DNA of 64,000 nucleotides, taken from the NCBI RefSeq assembly GCF_025398255.1, contig NZ_JAODNW010000023.1:1-64000 (forward strand), written 5' to 3'. Below, one piece after another: positions 22,063 to 30,658 of this stretch. A program made the position numbers and the translations under genes. The notes under the pieces are model-generated. The model saw only the letters and a list, made by a program, of their open reading frames with translations, was not told where the DNA came from and made no database searches. Source of the stretch: Chelativorans intermedius (GTDB taxonomy: Bacteria > Pseudomonadota > Alphaproteobacteria > Rhizobiales > Rhizobiaceae). Numbering within the stretch: position 1 is the stretch's first letter; every line of letters begins with the position of its first letter.

Positions 22063-23052
22063 ATGGGTCTGCTCGTCGACGGCGTCTGGCGCGATCAATG
22101 GTACGATACATCGAAGACAGGTGGCCGCTTCGAGCGGTCGAAGTCGCAGTTCCGCGACTTTATCACCCGCGACGGCCGGCCGGCCGAAGGGCGCGAACGC
22201 GGCTTCAAGGCCGAAACCGGCCGCTATCACCTCTATGTCTCCTATGCGTGCCCCTGGGCACACCGCACGCTGATCTTCCGCAAGCTCAAGAAACTGGAGG
22301 ACGTCATTTCCGTCTCCGTGGTGCATCACTTCATGGGCGAGAACGGCTGGACCTTCCGCGCGGAAGACGGGGCGACGGGCGACACGCTCTACGGCGCGGA
22401 CTTCCTGCACCAGATCTACACGCGGGCGGATCCGCATTATTCCGGCCGCGTGACCGTGCCGGTCCTGTGGGACCGCAGGACCGAGACCATCGTCAACAAC
22501 GAATCGGCAGAGATCATCCGCATGTTCAACGCCGCCTTCGACGACTGGGGCGATGCCTCGGTGGACTTCTACCCCGAGAGCCTGCGCACGGAGATCGACG
22601 CCGTCAACGCGCTTGTCTACGAGCATATCAACAACGGTGTCTACAAGGCCGGTTTCGCAACGACCCAGGAGGCTTACGAGGAAGCCTTCACCGCCCTCTT
22701 CGAGGCGCTGGACGAGGTCGAGGCGCGGCTGTCGCGCCAGCGCTATCTGGTAGGCGAACGGCTGACGGAGGCGGACTGGCGGCTTTTCACCACGCTGGTG
22801 CGCTTCGATCCCGTTTATGTCGGCCACTTCAAGTGCAACCTGAGACGCATCGCCGACTATCCGAACCTGTCGAACTATCTGCGCGAGCTCTACCAGGTGC
22901 CGGGCGTGGCCGAGACGGTGAACATGCAGCACATCAAGGCGCACTACTACGCCAGCCATGCCACCATAAACCCGACGCGCATCGTGCCGCTGGGCCCGCA
23001 GATCGACCATTGGGCGCCCCACGACCGCGACCGCCTGCCTGCCACGTCCTGA
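22063..23052 (+). CDS. Glutathionyl-hydroquinone reductase-like transferase
   Basis: The 329-residue protein belongs to the Xi-class glutathione transferases (YqjG/EcGst type), which reduce glutathionyl-hydroquinones. The active-site cysteine lies in YVSYACPWAHRTLI, followed by VPVLWDRRTETIVNNESAEI (glutathione-binding region). A C-terminal all-helical domain includes YLVGERLTEADWRLF. The start at 22063 (MGLLVDG) has GGAGA upstream; an ATG at 22003 is less likely. Confidence 0.9.
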   Translation: MGLLVDGVWRDQWYDTSKTGGRFERSKSQFRDFITRDGRPAEGRERGFKAETGRYHLYVSYACPWAHRTLIFRKLKKLEDVISVSVVHHFMGENGWTFRAEDGATGDTLYGADFLHQIYTRADPHYSGRVTVPVLWDRRTETIVNNESAEIIRMFNAAFDDWGDASVDFYPESLRTEIDAVNALVYEHINNGVYKAGFATTQEAYEEAFTALFEALDEVEARLSRQRYLVGERLTEADWRLFTTLVRFDPVYVGHFKCNLRRIADYPNLSNYLRELYQVPGVAETVNMQHIKAHYYASHATINPTRIVPLGPQIDHWAPHDRDRLPATS

Positions 23053-23057
23053 ACGGC

Positions 23058-23546
23058 CTACCACTCCGCCGAGGCAGGCGCGCCCTGGAAAACCTCCAGA
23101 AGACGCCTGCGGGTCGCTTCCGTGGTTTCGGGCGGCAGCGCATCGAGCGGGAAGAACCGCGCCTCGGCGATCTCCCGGTCCGGCACATGGGGTCCGGTCC
23201 GGCGGAACGCGGTGACGAGATAGACCGCCACATGGTCGCGGCGGCTGGCCCTGCGGTTGAAGTGAACAGACTTCAGTTCCGGCGCGCCGGTCAGCGCGAT
23301 GTTGCCCTCCTCGGCCAGCTCGCGCGCGAGGGCCGCCTCCATGGTCTCGCCGGGCTCCACGCCGCCGCCCGGCAGTTGCCAGCCCGGCACATAGGTATGG
23401 CGCACCAGAAGCACGGCACGCGCTGGCGCATCGAAAACGATGCCGCGAACGCCAAGCGTCATGGGCCTGCGCAGCAGGAACCAGAGATGGAAAAGGCGCA
23501 CGCGCAGCCGCCTGTCGCGCACGCTGCGGGAAGGCAGCGCGCTCAT
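23058..23546 (-). CDS. Nudix hydrolase
   Basis: The 162-residue protein has an intact Nudix box (GGGVEPGETMEAALAREL, then AEEGN) preceded by LLVRHTYVPGWQLPG. Substrate unknown. The start at 23546 (MSALPSRS) is preferred. It ends six bases from the convergent transferase gene and is divergent from the metallophosphoesterase at 23600. Confidence 0.87.
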   Translation of the reverse strand: MSALPSRSVRDRRLRVRLFHLWFLLRRPMTLGVRGIVFDAPARAVLLVRHTYVPGWQLPGGGVEPGETMEAALARELAEEGNIALTGAPELKSVHFNRRASRRDHVAVYLVTAFRRTGPHVPDREIAEARFFPLDALPPETTEATRRRLLEVFQGAPASAEW

Positions 23547-23599
23547 GCCGCGCCTGCCCCGGGCTGGAAAGGCGCGTCGGCCTGGACTACACACGGGGC

Positions 23600-24520
23600 A
23601 TGTTTCGCTTGGCGCATTTCTCCGACATTCATCTGGGGCCTCTGCCCGACATAACCTATCGCGAGCTCGCCTCCAAACGCATCACCGGCTACATCAACTG
23701 GCACCGCCGCCGGCGCGTCAATCTCGACAATGGCATCCTCGACCGCATTACCGACGACATGCTGGCGGCCGAGCCGGATCATATCGCGCTCACCGGGGAT
23801 CTGGTGAACCTCGCCCTCGACAAGGAGATCGAGATGGCGCGGCTGTGGCTGGAGGGTCTGGGCGAGCCGGATGCCATCTCCGTGGTGCCCGGCAATCACG
23901 ATGCCTATGTGCCGGGCGCGCTTGCCAGGGTGTGCGGCGCCTGGGGCGCCTACATGGCCGGCGACGGGCAGCCGGCCCCCAGGAGCCGCCGCGGCTTCCC
24001 CTATCTCAGGGTGCGCGGGCCCGTGGCGCTCATCGGCCTCTCCTCGGCGCGCGCCACGGCGCCATTTCTGGCCAGCGGCTATTTTACCGAAGCGCAGGCA
24101 AGGCGCACCGCCAGGCTTCTGGACGAGACGGGCGCAAAGGGACTGTTCCGCATTCTCATGATCCATCATCCGCCCGTGCGCGGCGCCACCGGACCGCACA
24201 AGCGACTGTTCGGCATCACCCGGTTTCAGAAGATGGTGCGCCGCCACGGGGCGGAGCTGGTGTTGCACGGCCACACCCACCTCCCCACCGTGCACCGCGT
24301 GGACGGGCCGACGGGCAGCGTGCCGGTGGTGGGCGTGGCCGCCGCCGGCCAGGCCCATGGCGGAGCCAAGCCGCCCGCCCATTACAACCTGTTCGAGATC
24401 GTCGGGGCGCCGGGCGCCTGGCAGGTGCGCCTCACGCGGCGCGGCGCCATGGACGGGACACCGCAGATCGGAGAGATTTCCACCCAGCTTCTGGTGTCAG
24501 GCGAGCGCGCGCCCGCCTGA
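23600..24520 (+). CDS. Calcineurin-like metallophosphoesterase
   Basis: The 306-residue protein shows the dimetal phosphoesterase signatures in order: FSDIHLG, ALTGDLVN, VPGNHDAY, an HHPP and GHTHLP. All expected metal ligands are present. The substrate cannot be read from sequence. It is close to but divergent from the Nudix gene. Confidence 0.9.
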   Translation: MFRLAHFSDIHLGPLPDITYRELASKRITGYINWHRRRRVNLDNGILDRITDDMLAAEPDHIALTGDLVNLALDKEIEMARLWLEGLGEPDAISVVPGNHDAYVPGALARVCGAWGAYMAGDGQPAPRSRRGFPYLRVRGPVALIGLSSARATAPFLASGYFTEAQARRTARLLDETGAKGLFRILMIHHPPVRGATGPHKRLFGITRFQKMVRRHGAELVLHGHTHLPTVHRVDGPTGSVPVVGVAAAGQAHGGAKPPAHYNLFEIVGAPGAWQVRLTRRGAMDGTPQIGEISTQLLVSGERAPA

Positions 24521-24534
24521 GGCAGAAGCCTCAG
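24517..24534. terminator. Hairpin across two convergent stop codons
   Basis: A perfect 7-bp stem (24517-24523 with 24528-24534) and an AGAA loop span the stops of the metallophosphoesterase and the convergent membrane-protein gene. It lacks a T run but is well placed to end both messages. Confidence 0.5.
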
Positions 24535-25130
24535 CGCAGCAGGCTCTCGATCTCGGGAAACCGCTCGGACAGGAAGAAGAAAACGCTTCCCGCCCCCACC
24601 AAGCCGCCGGCAAGAACGAGCAGGAGACCGGAGAAGAAGGCGCGCCATCGGCTGCGCGGCCTGGGGCCTGCCGCCCGCACCGGCTGCACGCCGCGCGGCA
24701 GGGCCTCGACCTCACCCTCGACCATGCGCTGGCGCTCCACCACCCGCTCGGCGATATAGCGGGTGACATGGTCGGCCACCTGCGCCATGTCGGTCGATTC
24801 CGCCAGCACCACACGGCCCATGCGCGTGTCGCGCACGAAACGATAGGTGCGCCGGTCGCGCCCCATGGTGACATGCGCCACCGCGTCGATCCACAGGCGC
24901 GGCTGGGTGCCCGAGGAGATGGCGAAATCGAAGGTCGGATCGTCCTGCGGCACCTCTGCAAAGACGGGCTGCAGTTCCTGCGCCAGAAGCTCCAGGCGCA
25001 TGCGGCCGGCCTCGCGCATCTCCACCACCACGTCCTCGCGATCGGCGGCGGCATTGCGCATCTCGCGCACGGCATCGGAAAGCTTGCGCACATTGGCCGC
25101 GGGAGCGACGTTCTGGCTGGCCTCGCTCAT
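24531..25130 (-). CDS. Membrane-anchored protein of unknown function
   Basis: The 199-residue protein has a soluble N-terminal part (REMRNAAADREDVVVEMREA; TQPRLWIDAVAHVTMGRD) and one C-terminal membrane helix (AFFSGLLLVLAGGLVGAGSV) followed by a short tail. I recall similar unnamed proteins in rhizobia but no domain name. The start at 25130 has GGAGAA five bases upstream. Confidence 0.75.
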   Translation of the reverse strand: MSEASQNVAPAANVRKLSDAVREMRNAAADREDVVVEMREAGRMRLELLAQELQPVFAEVPQDDPTFDFAISSGTQPRLWIDAVAHVTMGRDRRTYRFVRDTRMGRVVLAESTDMAQVADHVTRYIAERVVERQRMVEGEVEALPRGVQPVRAAGPRPRSRWRAFFSGLLLVLAGGLVGAGSVFFFLSERFPEIESLLR

Positions 25131-25235
25131 GATGGTTCTCCAGGCCAAGAATTGTCCTTAACCTACCGTTAACACGGGCAGGCAGGAAAATCATCTCGAT
25201 TTGTTCCGTTTTCGTGCTTGTGCACCGCTGAAGCT

Positions 25236-26009
25236 TCAGTGGCCGCCGTCTGCCTGCCGTATCGCCAGATCGAGAAGCGCGGCCATGTCCTGCGGCGCCT
25301 CTTCCGGGAGCATATGGCCGAGATCGGGATAGAGATGGGCGGTGAAATGCGCCGGCAGATCCCGCGCCTGTGCAACCGGCAACACCGTATCGAGCAGACC
25401 CCATGCCACGTGAACCGGCACGGGAAGCGCGGCCAGCCTGTCGCGCGGCAGAACGCCCTGACGGCCATCGCGCACGATCAGGCCGCAGATGCGCTGCAGC
25501 ATCGCCTGCTGGCCCGGAACGGCGCGCATGGCCAGCACCTCGCGCAGCGCGCCTTCGTCGATTGCCGGGCGCCGGCCGGACATGAGGCACAGGCTGTCGC
25601 GCAGCGCCGCCGCGTTGTCGGCACCGATGAAGCGCTCAAGCAGCGGCGCATTGATGTGCGGTCCGAAGCCGCCGGGGGCAAGCAGGGCGAGCGAGCGCAC
25701 CCGCTGCGGCGCGGCGAGCGCCATAAGCGCCGCCACCGCGCCGCCGAAAGAGTGGCCGGCCAGATGAAACCGCTCAACCGCGCGCGCGTCGAGATCGGCC
25801 AGCACGGCCCTTGCGGCGACCGCCGCCGGCCCGGCCTCGGGAAAGTCGAGCGAACCGCCGTGGCCCGGTAGATCGTAGGCGAGAATCCGAACGCCGCCGA
25901 GGCGTTCACGCACGCCCGCCCACGCGCGGTGGGAGCCCGCCAGCCCATGCAGCAGGACGAGGGCGCTCCCACCCTCGCCCGTGCAGCACGCGTGGAGACC
26001 GCCGCTCAC
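25236..26009 (-). CDS. Alpha/beta hydrolase
   Basis: The 257-residue protein has an oxyanion segment LVLLHGLAGSHRAW, nucleophile elbow LAGHSFGGAVA (GHSFG) and a late Asp/His region (VAWGLLDTVLP; YPDLGHMLPEE). It resembles hydrolases related to the acetoin-dehydrogenase-linked group. The GTG at 26009 overlaps the leuA TGA stop by four bases (GTGA), so translation is probably coupled to leuA. The reading frame remains open upstream to 26609 inside leuA, which is not taken as coding. Substrate unknown. Confidence 0.82.
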   Translation of the reverse strand: MSGGLHACCTGEGGSALVLLHGLAGSHRAWAGVRERLGGVRILAYDLPGHGGSLDFPEAGPAAVAARAVLADLDARAVERFHLAGHSFGGAVAALMALAAPQRVRSLALLAPGGFGPHINAPLLERFIGADNAAALRDSLCLMSGRRPAIDEGALREVLAMRAVPGQQAMLQRICGLIVRDGRQGVLPRDRLAALPVPVHVAWGLLDTVLPVAQARDLPAHFTAHLYPDLGHMLPEEAPQDMAALLDLAIRQADGGH

Positions 26010-27718
26010 CCGACGATACGGTTGGCGGCAGAGGTCACGGCCTCCAGCGAAGCGGTGACGATGTTGGTGTTGATGCCGACCCCGAAGAGCCTGCCTCCGG
26101 GGTGCTCCATCTCGACATAGCTCACCGCCGCCGCGTCGGTGCCGCGCTGCAGCGAGTGCTCGGAATAGTCGAGAACCGTCATCTCCACGCCCAGATGGGC
26201 CGAAAGCGCGTTGACGAAGCCGTCGATGGGGCCGGTTCCGGTGCCGCGGATGGTCTTTTCCTCGCCGCCATCCAGAATGGTGGCCTCCACGATGCGCCGC
26301 CCCTTCGCCTCCGGCGCGGGAAAGGTCTGGTGATCGAGGAACTTCAGCCGCGCACCGGGCTGCTCGACATAGAGCTCCAGAAAGCGTTCGTAGATGCGCC
26401 GGGAGGGCAGTTCCTTGCCTTCCGCGTCGGTGATCGCCTGGATGTCCTCGCGAAACTCCACCTGCAGGTTGCGCGGCAGGTTGAAGCCGTAGTCGGCCTG
26501 CATCACATAGGCGATGCCGCCCTTGCCGGACTGGGAGTTGATGCGGATGATGGCCTCGTAGGTGCGGCCCACATCCTGCGGGTCGATGGGAAGATAGGGC
26601 ACCTCCCACAGTTCCTTGTTGGACTGGCGGTAGGCCTTCATGCCCTTGTTGATCGCATCCTGATGGGAGCCGGAAAAGGCGGTGTAGACCAGCTCGCCCA
26701 CATAGGGGTGGCGCTCGGGAATGCGGAGCTGGTTGGAATATTCGTAGACATCCTTGATGCGATTGATGTCCGAGCAGTCGAGCATCGGATCGACGCCCTG
26801 CGTGTACATGTTGAGCGCCAGCGTCACGATGTCGACATTGCCGGTGCGCTCGCCATTGCCGAACAGCGTGCCCTCCACCCGGTCGGCGCCCGCCATCAGG
26901 CCGAGCTCCGTGGCGGCGATGCCGGTGCCGCGGTCGTTGTGCGGGTGCAGCGACAGGATGATGCAGTCACGCCGGTCGAGATTGCGGTGCATCCATTCGA
27001 TCTGGTCGGCATGGATGTTGGGCGTGGACATCTCCACCGTGGCCGGCAGGTTGAGGATCAGCTTGTTGTCGGGCGTCGGGTCGATGATCTCGGTGACGGC
27101 GTTGCAGATTTCCAGCGCCACCTCCAACTCGGTGCCGGTGAAGCTTTCCGGCGAATACTGGAAGCGGTAGCCGCCCCCCGCCTTCGCCGCCATGTCGGTG
27201 ATCATCTTGGCGGCGTCGGTGGCGATCCTCTTGATGCCGGCGACATCCTTGCCGAAGACGACGCGCCGCTGCAGCTCGCTGGTGGAGTTGTAGAAATGGA
27301 CGATGGGGCGCCGCGCGCCCTCAAGCGCCTCGAAGGTGCGGGCAATCAGCTCCGGCCGGCACTGCACCAGAACCTGAAGCGAGACGTCCTCCGGCACGTT
27401 GCCCTGCTCGATGGCCCAGCGCGTGAAATCGAAATCGGTCTGCGAGGCGGACGGAAAGCCGATCTCGATCTCCTTGAAGCCCATGTCGAGAAGCAGGGCG
27501 AACATGCGCGCTTTGCGGTCATGGCCCATGGGGTCGATGAGGGCCTGGTTGCCGTCGCGCAGGTCGACCGAGCACCAGATCGGCGCCTTCTCGATGCGCT
27601 TCGATGGCCATGTGCGGTCCGGCAGATCGACCTGCGGGTAGGGCTGGTACTTGCGGGCTGCGGCGGGCATGCCCTTGCGGCCCGCATTGCGACTGGCAGC
27701 TTCGTTCTTGGCGTCCAT
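26006..27718 (-). CDS. leuA: 2-Isopropylmalate synthase, long form
   Basis: LeuA condenses acetyl-CoA with 2-oxoisovalerate, the first step of leucine synthesis. The 570-residue product is of the long LeuA2 type: a TIM-barrel core with IEKAPIWCSVDLRDGNQAL, GFKEIEIGFPSASQTDFDF and the metal-site LSLHPHNDRGTGIAATELG, then a C-terminal regulatory domain (about residues 430-570) where leucine feedback is expected. The start at 27718 has GGGAG upstream. A TTGACA at 27769-27774 could be its -35. Confidence 0.95.
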   Translation of the reverse strand: MDAKNEAASRNAGRKGMPAAARKYQPYPQVDLPDRTWPSKRIEKAPIWCSVDLRDGNQALIDPMGHDRKARMFALLLDMGFKEIEIGFPSASQTDFDFTRWAIEQGNVPEDVSLQVLVQCRPELIARTFEALEGARRPIVHFYNSTSELQRRVVFGKDVAGIKRIATDAAKMITDMAAKAGGGYRFQYSPESFTGTELEVALEICNAVTEIIDPTPDNKLILNLPATVEMSTPNIHADQIEWMHRNLDRRDCIILSLHPHNDRGTGIAATELGLMAGADRVEGTLFGNGERTGNVDIVTLALNMYTQGVDPMLDCSDINRIKDVYEYSNQLRIPERHPYVGELVYTAFSGSHQDAINKGMKAYRQSNKELWEVPYLPIDPQDVGRTYEAIIRINSQSGKGGIAYVMQADYGFNLPRNLQVEFREDIQAITDAEGKELPSRRIYERFLELYVEQPGARLKFLDHQTFPAPEAKGRRIVEATILDGGEEKTIRGTGTGPIDGFVNALSAHLGVEMTVLDYSEHSLQRGTDAAAVSYVEMEHPGGRLFGVGINTNIVTASLEAVTSAANRIVG

Positions 27719-28126
27719 CTTCGATCACTCCCGGCGGCGGCAGGTTTGGTCCGATGCTCCGCGCCGTCTGTCAAGACTTCAATCAAAAGGTTCTTTCGGG
27801 GGAAGGAGCAAACCAGCGCGACCGGCGACATCGACCGCCGGGCGCCCCTTCAACGGACCCGGCGATCGCCAGTAAGGCCGAGAAGCAGAAGAGCCGAAGC
27901 AAGCACGCGCACCGCCGCGCCGCGGGCGGCGGAACGATCCAAAGGGAAAGGGCATGCGCTCATCAACATGAGCGCTTGATAACCGACACCGCCCCACCGC
28001 GCAAGAGCAGCTTGACAGGCAGGACATGCTGGCCACCGACCGTTGGCCTTCGATCAGGCCGCTTCAAGTGCCTTGTCCTCGCCTCATGCTCTTCGAGAAG
28101 ACGCAGGCCCGCGGGCAGGCGCGGCA
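27719..28126. other. Gap between leuA and the HxlR gene
   Basis: This 408-base gap holds the presumed leuA promoter (TTGACA at 27769-27774 on the minus strand, weak -10) and a perfect 8-bp stem with a CAAC loop at 27956-27975. That hairpin may end the HxlR message. No gene or convincing leader peptide is seen. Confidence 0.45.
27956..27975. terminator. Perfect 8-bp stem-loop, possible terminator
   Basis: Positions 27956-27963 pair exactly with 27968-27975 around a CAAC loop. It is about 150 bases downstream of the HxlR stop and upstream of leuA. No clean T run follows, so a role in termination is tentative. Confidence 0.35.
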
Positions 28127-28660
28127 TCAGCAAACGGCTGCCTTCGCCTTCCTCTCCATGACCTCCCTGTAGGCCGCGTGCAACCTCTCGCGCACGCCCG
28201 GCCCTGCGCGGGGAAGCGTCGGCATAATGCCCAGATGCTCCTCGCGCAGCTCCTCCATGAACTCCTCCCACAGCGCCGGGCCGCCCTCCTCCAGCAACTG
28301 CGCGCGGATCGACAGCTCTTCCGTCACCGGCAGCCATTTGCGGCCCCAGGCGCCGATCAGGGCGAAGACGGGCAGAAGCTCGATGCCCTTCTCCGTCAGG
28401 CTATAGATCGCCTTCTGCTTATGGCTCGGATCGTCCCGCTTCGAGATGACGCCTTCCGCCAGGAGCCGTCGCAGCCGGTCGGCCAGGATGTTGGAGGCGA
28501 TTCCCTCCTGGTTCTGGGAAAGCAGCTCGCGAAAGTGCCGGCGATTCCCGAACATCATGTCGCGCACGACGATCAAGGACCATTTGTCCCCCAGCACCTC
28601 CAGCGTGAGATTGATGGGGCAGCCCGAGCGGTGGGTGGTGTCTTCCTTGTCGACGGTCAA
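28127..28660 (-). CDS. HxlR-family transcriptional regulator
   Basis: The 177-residue protein has the HxlR winged-helix (CPINLTLEVLGDKWSLIVVR, then RRHFRELLSQNQEGIASNIL and LTEKGIELLPVF). A single Cys (C14 in HRSGCPINL) at the N-terminus is in the position used by thiol- or aldehyde-sensing members. The C-terminal 60 residues are longer than in minimal HxlR proteins. It is divergent from the gene at 28787 and a perfect palindrome lies between them. Confidence 0.9.
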   Translation of the reverse strand: MTVDKEDTTHRSGCPINLTLEVLGDKWSLIVVRDMMFGNRRHFRELLSQNQEGIASNILADRLRRLLAEGVISKRDDPSHKQKAIYSLTEKGIELLPVFALIGAWGRKWLPVTEELSIRAQLLEEGGPALWEEFMEELREEHLGIMPTLPRAGPGVRERLHAAYREVMERKAKAAVC

Positions 28661-28676
28661 TCCGATCCTCCGAACA

Positions 28677-28703
28677 AAACCGATTGTAATGTAGGATCGG
28701 TTT
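28677..28703. promoter_or_regulatory. Palindrome between HxlR gene and its divergent neighbour
   Basis: AAACCGAT (28677-28684) and ATCGGTTT (28696-28703) form a perfect 8-bp inverted repeat with an 11-base spacer, about 20 bases upstream of the HxlR start. Spacing and place suit a dimeric winged-helix operator that could control both directions. Confidence 0.6.
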
Positions 28704-28786
28704 GACTAATCTACAACCAGTTGCAAAATGCAATCACAATGCCATGTCACCGGCTGACCACCATTGAAGGTCGCGCGGAGGAGAGA

Positions 28787-29317
28787 ATGGCCAGGCTTGT
28801 CTTCGCAATGAACCTGTCGCTGGACGGGTATGTCGATCACCAGAACTTTGCCCCGGGGCCTGAGCTCTTTCGCCACTGGACAGAGCATGTGCACAGGCTG
28901 ACCGGCTCTGTTTACGGCCGCCGCACGTACGAAATCATGCGCTACTGGGATGATGACCATCCAGAATGGACTGCGGAGGAGCACGCGTTTGCGATGCAAT
29001 GGCGGCGCCAGCCGAAGTGGGTTGCTTCGCGCACGTTGAAATCGATCGGCCCCAACGCAACCCTCGTCGAGGGAGACATCGAGGCGACGATACGGGACCT
29101 GAAGGACCGGCTCGAAGGCGAAATCGCCGTTGCCGGACCGGATCTGGCGGGGAGTCTGACCGATCTCGCCATGATCGACGAATACCGGCTCTACTTCCAC
29201 CCTATCGTGCTTGGCCACGGCAAGCCCTTCTTTGTCGGGCGGCGGCCGCGACTGCGCCTCCTGGCCTGCGACCTTGTCGACGAGGATACGGTGAGGCTGA
29301 CCTACATTCCCACCTAG
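28787..29317 (+). CDS. RibD C-terminal/dihydrofolate-reductase-like protein
   Basis: The 176-residue protein has the RibD_C fold signature text: LVFAMNLSLDGYVDH at the start, GSVYGRRTYEIMRYW, then IAVAGPDLAGSLTDLAMIDEYRL-type NADPH region and HPIVLGHGKPFF. Family members are NADPH-dependent reductases of unknown substrate, common beside small regulators. The start at 28787 follows GGAGGAGAGA. First gene of the run divergent from HxlR. Confidence 0.87.
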   Translation: MARLVFAMNLSLDGYVDHQNFAPGPELFRHWTEHVHRLTGSVYGRRTYEIMRYWDDDHPEWTAEEHAFAMQWRRQPKWVASRTLKSIGPNATLVEGDIEATIRDLKDRLEGEIAVAGPDLAGSLTDLAMIDEYRLYFHPIVLGHGKPFFVGRRPRLRLLACDLVDEDTVRLTYIPT

Positions 29318-29399
29318 CTGCTGCGCCACGCCGCGGCGGGCAGATCGCCGACATGCACTCTCGTTTCGCGGGGCGACGGAAAGACCGGGGGAGGATGAA

Positions 29400-29897
29400 A
29401 TGACGGATCTGAGAGACATGGCGCACAGATGCTACCACGCTTACCTCGACAAGGATCGCGCGGCGATCGAGGCGCTGATCGCCGAAGACTTTCATTTCTC
29501 AAGCCCGCTCGACAACCGCATCGACCGCAAGACCTACTTCGAGCGCTGCTGGCCGAGCAGCGAAACGATCTCGGACTTCCGCTTCATCCGTCTCGTGGAG
29601 CACGGGCATCAGGTCTTCGTCACCTATGAAGGGCTGTGGCGGGGCCTGCTGCGCACGATGCGGGTGCCGCTGCTCGTCCTCCACGGCACCGCCGATCCCA
29701 TCTTCCCGTCGCAGCACGGCGCCTTGCTTGCCGAGTCCGTCACGGGAGTGAGGTTCGCGAAGCTGGAAGGCGGCGGCCACGAACTGCATTCACGCCATTG
29801 GGACCGGATCATCGAGGCAATCGCCGCGCACGCAGCCAATCCAGGGCATTCGGCGAAAACAGGGATGCAAACCGCGTTCGAAACAGGAGCGAAGTGA
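29400..29897 (+). CDS. Chimera: NTF2-like N-terminus joined to hydrolase C-terminus
   Basis: The 165-residue frame joins two unrelated families. Residues about 1-79 (HRCYHAYLDKDRAAIEALIA onward, to VFVTYEGLW) are the first two thirds of an NTF2/SnoaL-like protein. From about residue 82 (MRVPLLVLHGTADPIFPSQH) to the end is the C-terminal third of an alpha/beta hydrolase, with its Asp (HGTADP) and His (GGGHEL) but no nucleophile elbow. The frame is continuous and starts at ATG 29400. It most likely arose by a deletion across two adjacent genes; it is probably a pseudogene product or a neutral fusion. Confidence 0.72.
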   Translation: MTDLRDMAHRCYHAYLDKDRAAIEALIAEDFHFSSPLDNRIDRKTYFERCWPSSETISDFRFIRLVEHGHQVFVTYEGLWRGLLRTMRVPLLVLHGTADPIFPSQHGALLAESVTGVRFAKLEGGGHELHSRHWDRIIEAIAAHAANPGHSAKTGMQTAFETGAK

Positions 29898-30448
29898 TGA
29901 GACGCCTTGTCGTCTGGAACATGATGACCCTCGATGGCCACTTCGAGGGCAAAACCCCGTGGGATCTCGGCTTTCACGAGTTGGTATGGGGTGACGAGCT
30001 GGAATCGTTCTCGCTTGAACAGGGCAAGGAGATCGGCACGCTGCTTTTCGGGCGGCGCACCTATGAAGGCATGGCCAGCTACTGGAAGAACGAGACCGGG
30101 GCGATTGCCGAGATGATGAACGCGGTGGAAAAGGCGGTGGCGACGCGAACACTTGGCGAGGTTACATGGAACAACACCCGGCTGCTGAAGGGTGAGGCCG
30201 CGCAGGCGGTCAGGGCGCTGAAAACGGAGGAAGGCAAGGACATCTACGTGTTCGGCAGCGCCCAACTGCTCACCTCTCTCCTTGAGGCCGGTCTTGTTGA
30301 CGAATACCGCATCTGCGTCGTGCCGGTGGTGCTGGGCGGCGGCAATCCTCTGTTCAAGCCTCTGAGCCGGCCGGTTCGGATGCATCTCGCCAGTACGCGC
30401 CCGCTCAAGACCGGCGGCGTGGTCCTGACCTATGCGGTGGGCAGCTAG
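29897..30448 (+). CDS. RibD C-terminal/dihydrofolate-reductase-like protein
   Basis: The 183-residue product is a second member of the RibD_C reductase-like family (VVWNMMTLDGHFEG, LLFGRRTYEGMASYW, DIYVFGSAQLLTSLLEAGLV, VVPVVLGGGNPLF). It starts at 29897, one base inside the stop of the chimeric gene (TGATG), with AGGAG upstream. It is clearly diverged from the copy at 28787. Confidence 0.88.
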   Translation: MRRLVVWNMMTLDGHFEGKTPWDLGFHELVWGDELESFSLEQGKEIGTLLFGRRTYEGMASYWKNETGAIAEMMNAVEKAVATRTLGEVTWNNTRLLKGEAAQAVRALKTEEGKDIYVFGSAQLLTSLLEAGLVDEYRICVVPVVLGGGNPLFKPLSRPVRMHLASTRPLKTGGVVLTYAVGS

Positions 30449-30658
30449 CCTGAAGGGAACGAGGGCTCGCGCCGGCGCGGCTCCGGCTCGCTTCGCGGGA
30501 GGTTGCCACGACGCATCCGCCCAGCAGCGCAGCGATGGGGCCGGCTTGAGGGTTCGTCCGAACTTTTTCGCGCGGACCCGTCGGAAACGGCGGTCGCATT
30601 ACGTCTTTTGGGACGAGCCGCACGCGGCATCCGATCGCCAACCACGGAGGAAGACAAG

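Noticed and set aside
26010-26609. Upstream extension of the alpha/beta hydrolase frame into leuA
   Set aside because: The extension overlaps leuA out of frame. The GTG at 26009 overlapping the leuA stop gives a normal-length hydrolase.
27779-27960. Possible leucine leader peptide upstream of leuA
   Set aside because: A frame with three Leu codons in a row exists but it ends upstream of the likely -35 (27769-27774) and has no attenuator hairpin beside leuA.
25811-27979. Long plus-strand frame of about 720 codons opposite leuA and the hydrolase
   Set aside because: It is an antisense shadow of two clearly coding genes.
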